Assembly: GCA_947044405.1 (NCBI GenBank)
Contig: CAMRHE010000206.1
Location: forward strand, 1,612,001 to 1,676,000
Reading direction: 5' to 3'
Length of the DNA: 64,000 nt
From: Leptodactylus fallax
Lineage: Eukaryota > Chordata > Amphibia > Anura > Leptodactylidae
Shown here: positions 35,902 to 47,496 of the stretch, piece by piece
How the letters are laid out: each line of letters starts with the position of its first letter
Position numbering within the stretch: the stretch's first letter is position 1
Position numbers and translations under genes: made by a program
Notes under the pieces: model-generated
Database searches by the model: none
The model's input: the letters and a program-made list of their open reading frames with translations, nothing else
What the model was told of the DNA's origin: nothing

Positions 35902-37184
35902 GATTACAGCTGGTTACTGTCAGTCCTAAAACGTAAAGCGAGGAAATGCTTAGAAAAAAAATAGATATTATGCAAGAGTAAGAAAACCGTTTAATATGGA
36001 AAATACAATTATCAATACTTTTGACAAGAAATAACTTTTCTTAAACATAAGTGTTTTATTTTTAAGGTTGCTTTACTAGATTTTGTATGACGGCCATTAT
36101 TATATTTTATTCATGATGATTGTCTCCAAAGCTATGAGTATACCGTCCTGCGACTGAAGATCATCATGTCGACCTACAACACCTGCACTAATGCAAATAA
36201 ATGGGCTCACATTGCAACTCCAAGAGTGCTGCGATTAAGTCACCGAAAAATTGATCACTTTTTGTAGTCTAGAGTTAGTCATGGAAATCTTGTGGTCACA
36301 ATATGACCCCATTCACTTGCCCTAGAGTTGTCATAGGGTGACAGGGTAATCTTGAATCCTGCAAAAGGAATCGCTTCCAAAATCTCTGTGTAGCCTCATT
36401 TCACGTACAGACCATCTTAGCACGTGAAATGAGTGTGGCTTTTAAGGGTTAATTCACTCGACTCACTCAATATTGCTCTCATCCTTCATTCAAACTGCAA
36501 AATGAGCATAAATTACACCTCCAACACAGTCCACGCAACCCAGATTTTCGCTGTCACATCTATTGCATCCAGGACCAATAGAAATTAAGGACACACACAC
36601 GTGCTCAGTGCTCCCAGCAGTCAGACAACAAACACACTTTAAAAGGCAATGGATCCATGGAGCATACAGGTACTAACATTAAAGTGAACACTTGAATACA
36701 AAAAGGTTCAGTGCTTACGAAAAAAGACTAAATAAAACAGTTATAAAATAGAAAGGGAGTCAAAAGAGAGAAACCCTTACAAGTTACAGTTTTTTTGATC
36801 CCATGGAGTTTGGGAGGAATCTAAGATGGCTGCACCCAACTTGGCTGGCTCCACAGTTGTGACAAAGTTTCTCTGATCATCATGCAGTTTTTATAATGTT
36901 AAGCCTTACCTCAAGTTTCAGGCACGCCCTTCTGGGTCATTATTCTAATCCTCTGTTAGTAACTTGACAGTGAATTAATAAGGAGGCGAGTCCCAGTAAT
37001 ATTAATTGTTCCCGCTTAATTCACTCCCCTATATGGATTTTTTGGTTGAAATATTCATTTGTCTATCTTCTCAGTCTGGGAAAGCTGTGTCTCTTTGCAT
37101 TTACTACCCTCTTTATTAAGGCTGTACTGACTCTTTGGAAAACATCCTGGTTATTATAAGGGTGATCTGGTCTAAGCCACCAGC
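35902..37184. other. Non-coding, no gene seen
   Basis: No coding frame or RNA gene recognised. About 36000-36060 and 36460-36610 are AT-rich with a short cacacacac run. Confidence 0.4.
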
Positions 37185-37450
37185 TTCTGCCATAGCGACT
37201 AAGTGTGCATCCGATCCTGGGCCGCGATGACACAGAGCAGGATAGGACCTGCTCTATAATCATCCGTGTCATTGGAACAGAATGGATCCAAAGTCTCCAT
37301 AGATATAAATGCGTAATGGACTGCACTCGGATGTCACTCTGAGTGTCATCAGAGTGCATTCCGCTGCATACTCGGCCTCAGTTTCAGTTTAAAAGAATGG
37401 ACACCCGACTGATCCCATTATAATTAATGGTGTCTGTCGGGCTGCATATG
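37185..37450. repeat. Mixed MITE fragments
   Basis: gatgacacagagcaggatag then gacctgctct resembles the element at 62459-62624. The segment gtttcagtttaaaagaatgg, then acacccgactgatcccatta matches the family at 60895-61118. Likely overlapping fragments of two MITE families. Confidence 0.5.
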
Positions 37451-37942
37451 TGACCGCTGTTGTAGCAATCTGCTATCGATAACATATGCCATTGTATGGC
37501 CTTATAGTGGTATCCTTCATAGGTATACATCAGGAAATCCTTCTGAAGTATATATCAAACACACGCTGCAGACTTAAAGCACCCATGCTTCAATTGGGTA
37601 TTTTATGTTTTGATCTAGAAACTCATAGCTTCTTTATAACCGTTCATCTCTATGCACTCCCACTGCTGTAAACCCCATATATTTACTAGGAGAGCCATGA
37701 ACATCAGTTTCAGGTAACAGGAAATGTTTTAGGCAAAAGCCCCACGTAGCGTTGCGATGCGTTGCCGCCACAGTTTTTCCCGCAGCGCTTTTCACAGAAA
37801 ATGTGCAGAGGTTTCCTCTGTGGACTTTCCGTTGCCATTATATCTATAGGGAAAACAAAAGCGTTTCCGTAGGTATAATTGACATGCTGCGAATTACAAA
37901 GCCGCAGTGGTTTTGAAAATTGCAGTGCGTCTGCTGCACGTA

Positions 37943-39581
37943 CAGTCATATGAAAAAGTTTATTAATCTTAATAATTTTTAGTTCTAAATATTTGGGTGT
38001 TTGCAACAGCCATTTCAATTTGATATATTTAATAACTGATGGACACAGTAATATTTCAGGATTGAAATGAGGTTTATTGTACTAACAGAAAATGTGCAAT
38101 ATGCATTAAACCAAAATTTGACCGGTGCAAAAGTATGGGCACCTCAACAAAAAAGTGACATTAATATTTAGTAGATCCTCCTTTTGCAAAAATAACAGCC
38201 TCTAGTCGCTTCCTGTATCTTTTAATCAGTTCCTGGATCCTGGATGAAGGTATTTTTGACCATTCCTCTTTACAAAACAATTCCAGTTCAGTTAAGTTTG
38301 ATGGTCGCCGAGCATGGACAGCCCGCTTCAAATTATCCCACAGATGTTCAATGATATTCAGGTCTGGGGACTGGGATGGCCATTCCAGAACATTGTAATT
38401 GTTCCTCTGCATGAATGCCTGAGTAGATTTGGAGCTGTGTTTTGGATCATTGTCTTGCTGAAATATCCATCCCCGGCGTAACTTCAAATTCGTCACTGAT
38501 TCTTGTACATTATTCTCAAGAATCTGCTAATACTGAGTTGAATCCATGCGACCCTCAACTTTAACAAGATTCCCGGTGCCGGCATTGGCCGCACAGCCCC
38601 AAAGCATGATGGAACCTCCACCAAATTTTACAGTGGGTAGCCAGTGTTTTTCTTGGAATGCTGTGTTTTTTTGACGCCATGCATAACGCCTTTTTGTATG
38701 ACCAAACAACTCAATCTTTGTTTCATCAGTCCACAGGACCTTCTTCCAAAATAAAGCTGGTTTGTCCAAATGTGCTTTTGCATACCTCAGGCGACTCTGT
38801 TTGTGGCGTGCTTTCAGAAACGGCTTCTTTCGCATCACTCTCCCATACAGCTTCTCCTTGTGCAAAGTGTGCTGTATTGTTGACCGGTGCACAGTGACAC
38901 CATCTGCAGCAAGATGATGCTGCAGCAATTTGGAGGTGGTCTGTGGATTGTCCTTGACTGTTCTCACCATTCTTCTTCTCTGCCTTTCTGATATTTTTCT
39001 TGGCCTGCCACTTCTGGGCTTAACAAGAACTGTCCCTGTGGTCTTCCATTTCCTTACTATGTTCCTCACAGTGGAAACTGACAGGTTAAATCTCTGAGAC
39101 AACTTTTTGTATCCTTCCCCTGAACAACTATGTTGAACAATCTTTGTTTTCAGATCATTTGAGAGTTGTTTTGAGGAGCCCATGATGCCACTCTTCAGAG
39201 GAGATTCAAATAGGAGAACAACTTGCAATTGGCCACCTTAAATACCTTTTCTCATGATTGGATACACCTGGCTATGAAGTTCAAAGCTCAGTGAGGTTAT
39301 AAAACCAATTTTGTGCTTCAGTAAGTCAGTAAAAAGTAGTTAGGAGTATTCAAATCAATAAAATGATAAGGGTACCCAAATTTTTGCACCGGTCAAATTT
39401 TGGTTTAATGCATATTGCACATTTTCTGTTAGTACAATAAACCTCATTTCAATCCTGAAATATTACTGTGTCCATCAGTTATTAGATATATCAAATTGAA
39501 ATGGCTGTTGCAAACACCCAAATATTTAGAACTAAAAATGATTAAGATTAATAGGGGTGCCCAAACTTTTTCATATGACTG
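37943..39581 (-). mobile_element. Full-length Tc1 element (DD34E), 1639 bp
   Basis: Flanked by duplicated TA (37941-37942, 39582-39583). The terminal inverted repeats are about 210 bp: cagtcatatgaaaaagttt outermost, then aatatttgggtgtttgcaac, aggattgaaatgaggtttat and gcaccggtcaaattttggtt equivalents on both sides, with few differences. The transposase is on the - strand. The high similarity of the arms and the single coding lesion suggest a fairly recent insertion. Confidence 0.95.
38161..39183 (-). pseudogene. Tc1 transposase with a single internal stop
   Basis: The family's usual start MGSSKQLSNDLK lies at 39183, in frame with a longer open stretch. N-terminal helix-turn-helix region (YKKLSQRFNLSVSTVRNIV), the GRPR AT-hook-like linker (RSGRPRKISERQRRR), then the catalytic domain with VLWTDETKIELFG (first Asp), [27 protein letters not shown] (second Asp) and SPDLNIIEHLW (Glu), 34 residues between the last two, ending AKGGSTKY. 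The total of 340 codons is the normal length. A TAG at 38527-38529, in the same frame on both sides, interrupts it between the first and second catalytic Asp. No frameshift is seen. Confidence 0.93.
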
Positions 39582-39678
39582 TATTTTTCCACAGTGTGTG
39601 GATGGGATTCTCTAGGATCCCATCCACTATGCAGTGGCTGTAAAACGCCGTGTTTACGCCACGTAGGTCCCCGGCCTA

Positions 39679-41004
39679 ATGGAGTTGTCCATCTGGGAAA
39701 TTTGTTTAAAAAAAATGTTCAGAATAGGTTAAAGAATACTTAACCCCACTGATTCCCCACCGCTCCCATCACTGTTCAGTCCCTTCATCTTACACTGTCT
39801 TTAGTCGCTGATCCGTCGTGACACACTAGAATGGTGCTTAGCCGATCGCTGGTTAAGGTGGGCCACCTCATATTGGCAGAGTAGTTTTTAGAGGCACCAG
39901 GAAGTAAAGAGTTGCAAGGGAAGTGGGGCACTTTCGAAATGGGGGGTGGGAGATGGAGGAGATTTGTTAACCTATTCTGTGCCTTTAAAAAAAACAAATA
40001 AATAAAAAATCCCTGTCAGACAGCCCCTTTAATGTAGATTTACTATATTCCCTTTTATATAAATTTGTGTAAGAAATGTATATACCCCACCATCCAGAAA
40101 TTTTTATAACCCCCCTATCAGGTCCAACTGATGTTAGACTAATGAAGTTTTTATATATATTTTTATGGACATTTATTATTAAATGTATAATTTTAATAAG
40201 GAAAGATTTTTCAAATGAATGCACATCTTCTGATCTCTTGTGATGTATGTGAAGACCATCCAACCTGCAGACGGCTATAAATAGCAGCGTTCCTTATAGT
40301 TCCTCTTTCTCCCCAGTTAGAAGCTTTGCTTCGGCAGGTAATTAGGTTACCTTATGCTCTGAACATAAATTCTCATTTAATGTTAGGGGATCCATGGGAC
40401 ATTTCCAGTTCAGTGACTTTAATGGATTGGGCTTTCTCAGGGACATGGTATATTTTGGCAGCAGAGCACTGCAAAAACGCATCACCTGCAAGGTGACACG
40501 ATGGTAGTCAGGAATGAGTCTGCCATCATTAGTTCTGTCACTCTTGGTTTAGGAACACTGTTAGCGTGTCCTATTGATTACACGGTATTGGAGACAGACG
40601 GGCTCCCTGTGTGATGCGAGGAGCTGTGCCATTGCCTCGTGGCACGGTGGGCTGGTTTCCATTTTTATACTGGTCTGTAGAGATGGTTGCAGAAGGATTT
40701 CTGTACAATGTTGCTTGACCTTAGTGACATGTTTATCGCTAAATATTAGGAGTGCCTTGTATATCAATGTCCTTATATGCTTCTAAAGAAGGTGTGGTCC
40801 CATAAGGACGATCCCTGCCTATATACCTTACTATATGGAGTTCCTGATTGAGACAAGCAGTAGATCACACTCTGGCAGACTCCAGCCATACAACTAAACC
40901 ACTATATATCTCTCATTATCGCCCAGAACAATTGTAAGTTTGGTGGAGATCTTGGGTGCAGATCTTTAATGAAAGAGTCTGTGGACAAGTTGTTTTCAAG
41001 AGAG
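39679..41004. other. Non-coding, no gene seen
   Basis: Short repeat fragments only (for example ggagttgtccatctggg near 39681). No coding frame or RNA gene. Confidence 0.4.
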
Positions 41005-41280
41005 TTTGTCACCAGAATCCAACATTTTGACCCAGCCCCGCAGTGTTTTCTCCAATCGCTGCCAAGATATCGCTGTTTTTGTCAATATACAAATGGCATA
41101 TTTGAGCAATGAGGGTGTTGCCATTGCTCCAATGAGGTAAGCAACCCCTCATTGCTCCACAGAGCTCATTTGCAGGCAACAGAAGCATGGAACACAAGGG
41201 CACAATACAGTTTAAATCAGGTAACCCTAACCTATCGGTGGGCCTTGATATGTTGAATTCTGGTGACAGCCTCCCTTTAA
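41005..41280. mobile_element. MITE, gtcaccagaatccaaca termini
   Basis: gtttgtcaccagaatccaac on the left, gttgaattctggtgacagcc with tccctttaa on the right. Internal gcaatgagggtgttgccatt pairs with the caatgaggtaagcaacccctcattgc region. Non-coding. Confidence 0.72.
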
Positions 41281-41556
41281 CATATCCAGAATTTCACTAT
41301 AGCCATGTCAATCCTGTACTGTAATGAAGCATATTATATATGTAAAAGGGGTTAAAGGGGTTGTCCAGCCAATAACAGTTATTTAAAAATGGCTCAAAAA
41401 GTTATACTCATCTCACTGTTCAACGCTTCCTGAATCCTTTGGGGGTCTTTACCTTCTGGTTCTTCTTGACTCACTTCTGTTCCTGATAACTATAGCCTAC
41501 ATGTACCTGTTTGTTTTGATCCCTGATTTTAGCCTGTATACCTGTCAGTCCTGGTT

Positions 41557-42158
41557 TTACTTTTTGAGAAAATTGAACTTTCTACTTTTCAATGTAATCC
41601 CCCCATACTTATTCCACTTCGCCTCCAGTCATTGGTTGCCCTCAGAATAGACAGAGACTTCTTGCTGCTGCAGGAACCCTGTTACTGCCTCTTTGACTAC
41701 ATTATCATCAATAATTTTTTGCCCATACAGAAGTTTCTTCCGGTTACGAAGGAGAAAGTAATGACTGGGAGCCAGGTCTGAACCATAGGGTGGATGGTGA
41801 AGCTCCATGAAGCCGTGTTCCCTGATAGCAGCTTGTGATTTGCGAGAATTGTGAGCAGGCGCATTGTCGTGAGGCAGAAACACACCTGCCGACAATGCTT
41901 TCATTGTTGAGACCTAGGTGTCTCCAGTAATTGATGTCTTGTGTGAGAGGAATTCTAGTAATAAAACGCCTTCTGTATCTCAAAAAACTGTTTCCAGTTT
42001 ACTTGGTAGTAGGAAGGTGCCATCATCACCATACACAGCAATCATCCTTCCATGATTTCTTCAGGCTTCTCTTCTTCCTTCGTAAGGAATTTAATCATGG
42101 AATGATGCTCCAAATCACTCAATTTCTGTGTAGCCCCACACTGTACTGCACTTGCCAT
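41557..42158 (-). pseudogene. mariner (DD34D) transposase, decayed and internally deleted
   Basis: The 5' part from 42158 reads MASAVQCGATQ and HHSMIKFLTKEEEKPEEIM, the N-terminal helix-turn-helix of animal mariner or SETMAR-type transposases, followed after a frameshift by AVYGDD. The 3' part reads LPHDNAPAHNSRKSQAAI (second catalytic Asp in HDN) and HHPPYGSDLAPSHYFLL, where the third catalytic Asp (normally in SDY) is His after exactly 34 intervening residues. A TGA at 41629-41631 then interrupts a frame that continues to a terminal TAA at 41557-41559. The first catalytic region is missing between the two parts. About 200 codons remain against about 345 usual. Inactive. Confidence 0.88.
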
Positions 42159-42210
42159 CCTGTCACTTCCAGTGCTTTCATCAGACTGAACTGCTACATA
42201 CTGAGGTAGA

Positions 42211-42233
42211 TAACTTATTGAACACCCCTCATA
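42211..42233 (-). repeat. Probable mariner 5' terminal repeat
   Basis: On the - strand this reads tatgaggggtgttcaataag, similar to the GAGGGGTGTTC-type mariner terminus, 50-75 bp upstream of the transposase start. The opposite terminus was not recognised near 41540. Confidence 0.5.
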
Positions 42234-43529
42234 CCGGCTTGGTGGACTACCTGCAGCAGTGACCAGATCCCTGTATGGGGGTAAAAGGGTCAAAACTGGG
42301 GAGTCTGCTGGGATAACACCCTTAGAAGTGGCCTGAAGCCAAACCAGTTTGGTAGCACAGTGAGTCCACGTTCCACTGCCTGCAGTTGTTACCTGCCTCA
42401 ACCGATGATTTAGCTAAGCAGGTATATCCTGTGAGTGAAGGGGACCAGGAAGTAGACAACAAATTGATTCAAAGTGACAACTGCAGTGGATTGCTTAGTA
42501 TGAATTTTTTATGTTTTTACTCCATTGTGATTATTTTTCTGAATAGTTTGCATTGTCTGAACAAACCCTCTAAGTTGACAGTGTGGGCACTAATAGTGGG
42601 CACCGATGCAACGTAGGAGGTTGTTTATTTTATTGAAATTGTCACCTTGTAGCGGTGGTCATGGTCCCACTATAGGAAGAAACTTAAGCGACGGAACAAA
42701 ACATCACCTAGTCTTTAGTGCCTCCAGATTGTAAAATTTGACACATAGAAAGTGACAGTGACATTGCCCAAGGTCATGCTAATCCCACTGAATATTTCTG
42801 TGCAGTCTAGTCTGTTTCCAGCAAGCAATCCATATGTCAGGGACAGCAAGTACTCAGCTTGCTCCTGACATAACCTGGCACACAGAGCTTCCTCTGTCAC
42901 TTCAGACTACAGTAATAATGAGCAAGATCACACGTACGGCAGATCCTTATGTAGCCAATTCTTACCAATTGCTTTTTACATTCTTAAAGCGATACTGCAT
43001 CGAAATAGGGCGTTTTAATATAATTATTCATTTGGAGTGCTTCAGTGTTGGGGCTACAGCACAATAGAACCAATAGTGGAGAATTTATGATGGATATAGC
43101 ATGTTGGATACCAATGTGTCCTTTCTTACCATTCCCCTTGGCTGGGCATATCCTAAGTTGTATGGCACGTGACCACCAGCTTTTTTAAGAACATAATTTT
43201 GCAATACTCTGTCACAAGATGGATATTCTGTTTGTGTCTATGTGCTTCCACACAGGGACAGACACAGACAGCTGAGGGCCCCTGTGCATAAACTATCATG
43301 TACCCCTTCTTCTCCCATATTTTGGCACATAACACCACCACCCTACTGTATATCTCTAACAATCTGCTAGTAATTCTTAGCCTTGAAGCCCATAAGTTTA
43401 GAAATTTACCTGCAATCTAATATACTGGTCTAATATAGCTGGTCTAAAAGTGATAGAGTGCCCCCCAACCCTCTGGGCCCCTATGGAGCTGCACCAATGG
43501 TATGTCCGCCCTTGCTACCACACAATGGT
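42234..43529. other. Non-coding, no gene seen
   Basis: No coding or RNA features recognised. About 43255-43510 has words typical of a dispersed repeat (gggcccctatggagctgcac) without clear ends. Confidence 0.4.
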
Positions 43530-43735
43530 TGTGTTGTAAATTGCAGTCTGTTACTTTAATGAGAGCTGAGCTGCAGTAATTAGAAATAGCCGCGACACTT
43601 TAGACAGAGTGATGGCAGCGCCCCAGGATCAGCTGATTGGTGGGGGTGCTGGGTATCAGACTCCCATCAAACTGATATTGATGACCAATCCTAAGGAATG
43701 GGCATCAGTAGCAAATGCTTAGAAAACCCCCTTAA
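43530..43735. repeat. Dispersed repeat with gatcagctgattgg core
   Basis: ggatcagctgattggtgggg and gtgctgggtatcagactccc followed by gatattgatgaccaatccta are words shared with the elements at 52060-52395 and 56640-56960. A common interspersed family with no coding. Confidence 0.6.
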
Positions 43736-44099
43736 CTTTAGAGCCAAAGTAACCTAAGTGATTTCTGTAACTAGAAGCAGTCTCCGAAAAATCTTTATAA
43801 CAAATCTTTATAAAGACTGGAGTTGTGTTTTCTGTTAATACAGACATACCAGGAGTGGTGCACCACCATCTTCCCCCAGAACAAGGTGCGATAGCCTTAT
43901 TATTAATAAAGTGCATGCCTGGGCAATCCTTCTAGTGTGAGTTAAGTGGGAAAGTGGTGGACATTTTCCATAAATAGTAGTGCCCGATGGTAACTTTGAA
44001 GCCTAAGGAAGCCGGGATTCACCTTGTGGAAGTTTGGCATAGAGATTCTTACAAGCAACGCTGACTGAGAAAAGGTATGCAAGCAAAGTTCTCCTCCTC

Positions 44100-44337
44100 A
44101 GGGCTCTGCCAAACCTCCGACTCAGACTCCTGCTTAGACTCTGTGGTCAGTCAGAATCTGCAGAGCTCCTGTAGTAACCTTTAGAAAAAGCTAATGAGTG
44201 AATTCCTATGAGTAAATATGTAACCAAGTATGTATCTAATTACATTATACAATATTCATAATTCTATAATATAATTAAAAGTAATTTTTATAATTTGAAG
44301 CTGGAGTCTGGCCCTGACTCCAACTCCACAGCCCTGC
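44100..44337. repeat. Dispersed repeat, AGGGNTGTGGAGTC family, copy 2
   Basis: gggctctgccaaacctccga and ctcagactcctgcttagact at the left and ccctgactccaactccacag with ccct at the right match the 7588-7874 copy at the termini. The interior is AT-rich. Confidence 0.6.
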
Positions 44338-45831
44338 TGCTCCAGAAGGAAGAAAACAGTCTCTCTGATGCCACCTGTAGATATGGCCATGTAAGGCAAT
44401 GTTTGACCTATTAAAGAGTTTTGAAATGACTTGGGATATCAGTGGAACCAGAATCTCCTCCACATGGAAGAGACACTCATCTATAGACAGCTTTTTGGGG
44501 GTTCTTAACTCTTGTCAGTACAGGGCATGGTATTGTACTGGTGAGCTGAATGATGATATTGGGGGATATTATTTTTTTTTTTTTTTTTTTTGTTCCGAGA
44601 CCCCAGCTGATGTAGGGATTCTTAGTGACATTGCTCCCAGGAATGTTATGTAAATCAGCTATCCTCCAGAAGGAAGACGACTGCCTCTGTAATGTTATGA
44701 AGGGCAAGAGCTCTGAAACCACAGTCCACAGATGGGTCTCTCTTTCTTTTGGAGACCATTTAGGAAAAGTTGTGTTATCATTGGCGGTTGCGCTAAATTG
44801 TGTGTTGCGGCTTCTTTATGGGAAATGCCAGTATGTACTTCCTATGGAATTTTCTCCGTACCGACACATTGTTTGTTACTGGAGGGCCCTGCCGACGTGT
44901 TTTCTTAACTATTGGTAAAGAAGGTTTACTGAATGGCAACAAAGGGGTTAATTGAAGCCGACTTTGCCACCTTCATCCTTTCTGCAAGGTACTGAATCAT
45001 TTATTGAGCAGAATACCCCATCCCTCGGCATAGACCTCTGGAATTGTGTCGGTGCTATGTGTATAAAGGTTAGGCGGGATTGTTCTGAATATCCGCCTCT
45101 GATAAATAAAATAACTGATTATTTATTCATTAAACTGAAGCCATGCAGCGGGAAACCCGCAATGTTATTAATGGGAAGTTGTAGCCATTACCTGCCAATT
45201 TACTCACTAAAAGCTGCGGACGGTCTGCAGGCTTAATCCAACTATTTCAGGGCTTAGCGTCTGATTTATTGGTTAACGTCAGCAGTTTTATAGCAGCCTA
45301 AGAGTGGACGTTTTCTAATTGAAAGGGTAATGGGCGATAATTAGGTTAGATCATTCTTAGGATAAGGCCGTATATACTTTATGGTCATTACTATAACCCA
45401 ATGATTACTATTGTAATCCCTCAGTATACACAGTAAGAGAGCGAGGCTGAGGTTGTGTAGAACATTCGGCATGTTAAGCTGTGTGACCACAGATAAAGTC
45501 AAGTTTTTTTCACATTGATTATAGCACATTGGGGGAAAATTATTATATAATTACGCAAGATATCTGGCATAAGAAGGACGCAAACCTTGGCAACTTTTTA
45601 AGTGCCAATTCAGACAATAATTGTCGCAGCTGGCATTTTTACACCTCCCACATAATATAATGCATTTCAGTACAACATCTGAGATTGACCATTGAGTTTG
45701 CCAGAGACAGAGCCTTAATGGATATCTATTACTGTAAGCATCAATAATATAATGAAGTGTTGCACGGTATTATAACAATTTTGCTACCCTAGTGTTCAAG
45801 TCCATGAAAGGGCCGAAGTAAAATTCTTTAA
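44338..45831. other. Non-coding; possible conserved block at 44880-45320
   Basis: Poly-T at about 44571-44591. About 44880-45320 shows no repeat signature and contains gttaattgaagcc and gattatttattcattaaact, resembling conserved non-coding DNA in composition. Not testable here. Confidence 0.35.
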
Positions 45832-45833
45832 AA

Positions 45834-45864
<31 letters not shown>

Positions 45865-45868
45865 TATA
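45832..45868. repeat. A-run and (TA)n microsatellite
   Basis: An A-run followed by about 13 TA steps, directly abutting the left end of the Tc1-like element. The last TA serves as target-site duplication. Confidence 0.9.
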
Positions 45869-47496
45869 CAGTACAGACCAAAAGTTTGGACACACCTTCT
45901 CATTCCAAGTGTTTTAAGTATTTTCATTACTATAAAAATTGTAGATTCACACTGAATGCATCAAAACTATGAATTAACACATGTGGAATTATATACGTAA
46001 CAAAAAAGTGTGAAACAACTGAAAATATGTCTTATATTCTAGGTTCTTCAAAGTAGACACCTTTTGCTTTGATTATTGCTTTGCACACTCTTGGCATTCT
46101 CTTGATGAGCTTCAAGAGGTAGTCACCTGAAATGGTCTTCCAACAGTCTTGAAGGAGTTCCCAGAGATGCTTAGCACTTGTTGGCCGTTTTGCCTTCACT
46201 CTGCGGTCCAGCTCACCCCAAACCATCTCGATTGGGTTCAGGTCTGGTGACTGTGGAGGCCAGGTCATCTGGCATAGCACCCCATCACTCTCCTTCTTGG
46301 TCAAATAGCCCTTACACAATCTGGAGGTGTGTTTGGGGTCATTGTTCTTTTGAAAAATAAATGATGGTCCAACTAAACGCAAACCGGATGGAATAGCATG
46401 CCGCTGCAAGATGCTGTGGTAACCATGCTGGTTCAGTATTCCTTCAATTTTGAATAAATCCCCAACAGTGTCACCAGCAAAGCACCCCCACACCATCACA
46501 CCTCCTCCTCCATGCTTCACGGTGGGAACCAGGCAAGTAGAGTCCATTCGTTCACCTTTTCTGCGTCGCACAAAGACACGGTGGTTGGAACCAAAGATCT
46601 CAAATTTGGACTCATCAGACCAAAGCACAGATTTCCACAGGTCTAATGTCCATTCCTTGTGTTCTTTAGCCCAAGCAAGTCTCTTCTGCTTGTTGTCTGT
46701 CCTTAGCAGTGGTTTTCTAGCAGCTATTTTACCATGAAGGCCTGCTGCACACAGTCTCCTCTTAACAGTTGTTGTAGAGATGTGTCTGCTGCTAGAACTC
46801 TGTGTGGCATTGACCTGGTCTCTAATCTGAGCTGCTGTTAACCTGCGATTTCTGAGGCTGGTGACTCGGATGAACTTATCCTCCGCAGCAGAGGTGACTC
46901 TTGGTCTTCCTTTCCTGGGGCGGTCCTCATGTGAGCCAGTTTCTTTGTAGCGCTTGATGGTTTTGGCCACTGCACTTGGGGACACTTTCAAAGTTTTCCC
47001 AATTTTTCGGACTGACTGACCTTCATTTCTTAAAGTAATGATGGCCACTCGTTTTTCTTTACTTAGCTGCTTTTTTTCTTGCCATAATACAAATTCTAAC
47101 ACTCCATTCAGTAGGACTATCAGCTGTGTATCCACCTGACTTCTGAACAACACAACTGATGGTCCCAACACGATTTATAAGGCAAGAAATCCCACTTATT
47201 AAATCTGACAGGGCACACCTGTGAAGTGAAAACCATTTCAGGTGACTACCTCTTGAAGCTCATCAAGAGAATGCCAAGAGTGTGCAAAGCAGTAATCAAA
47301 GCAAAAGGTGGCTACTTCGAAGAACCTAGAATATAAGACATATTTTCAGTTGTCTCCCACTTTTTTGTTAAGTATATAATTCCACATGTGTTAATTCATA
47401 GTTTTGATGCCTTCAGTGTGAATCCACAATTTTTATAGTCATGAAAATACAGAAAACTCTTGGAATGAGAAGGTGTGTCCAAACTTTTGGTCTGTA

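Larger units (their letters stand above)
37729..39678. mobile_element. MITE (aaggccccacgtagcg family) interrupted by a Tc1 element
   Basis: The left part (37729-37942) starts aaaagccccacgtagcgttg and includes cgtttccgtaggtataattg. The right part (39582-39678) ends acgccgtgtttacgccacgt with aggtccccggcc. Together they align with the continuous copy at 57320-57570, whose equivalent of the junction reads ccacgtatttttc. The Tc1 element sits exactly at that TA. Confidence 0.85.

Noticed and set aside
42042..42401. 119-codon ORF as a host gene
   Set aside because: The last third is the mariner N-terminal domain and the first part is terminal repeat and flank.
46450..46737. Plus-strand 95-codon ORF opposite the transposase
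   Set aside because: It is the antisense shadow of the Tc1-like transposase.
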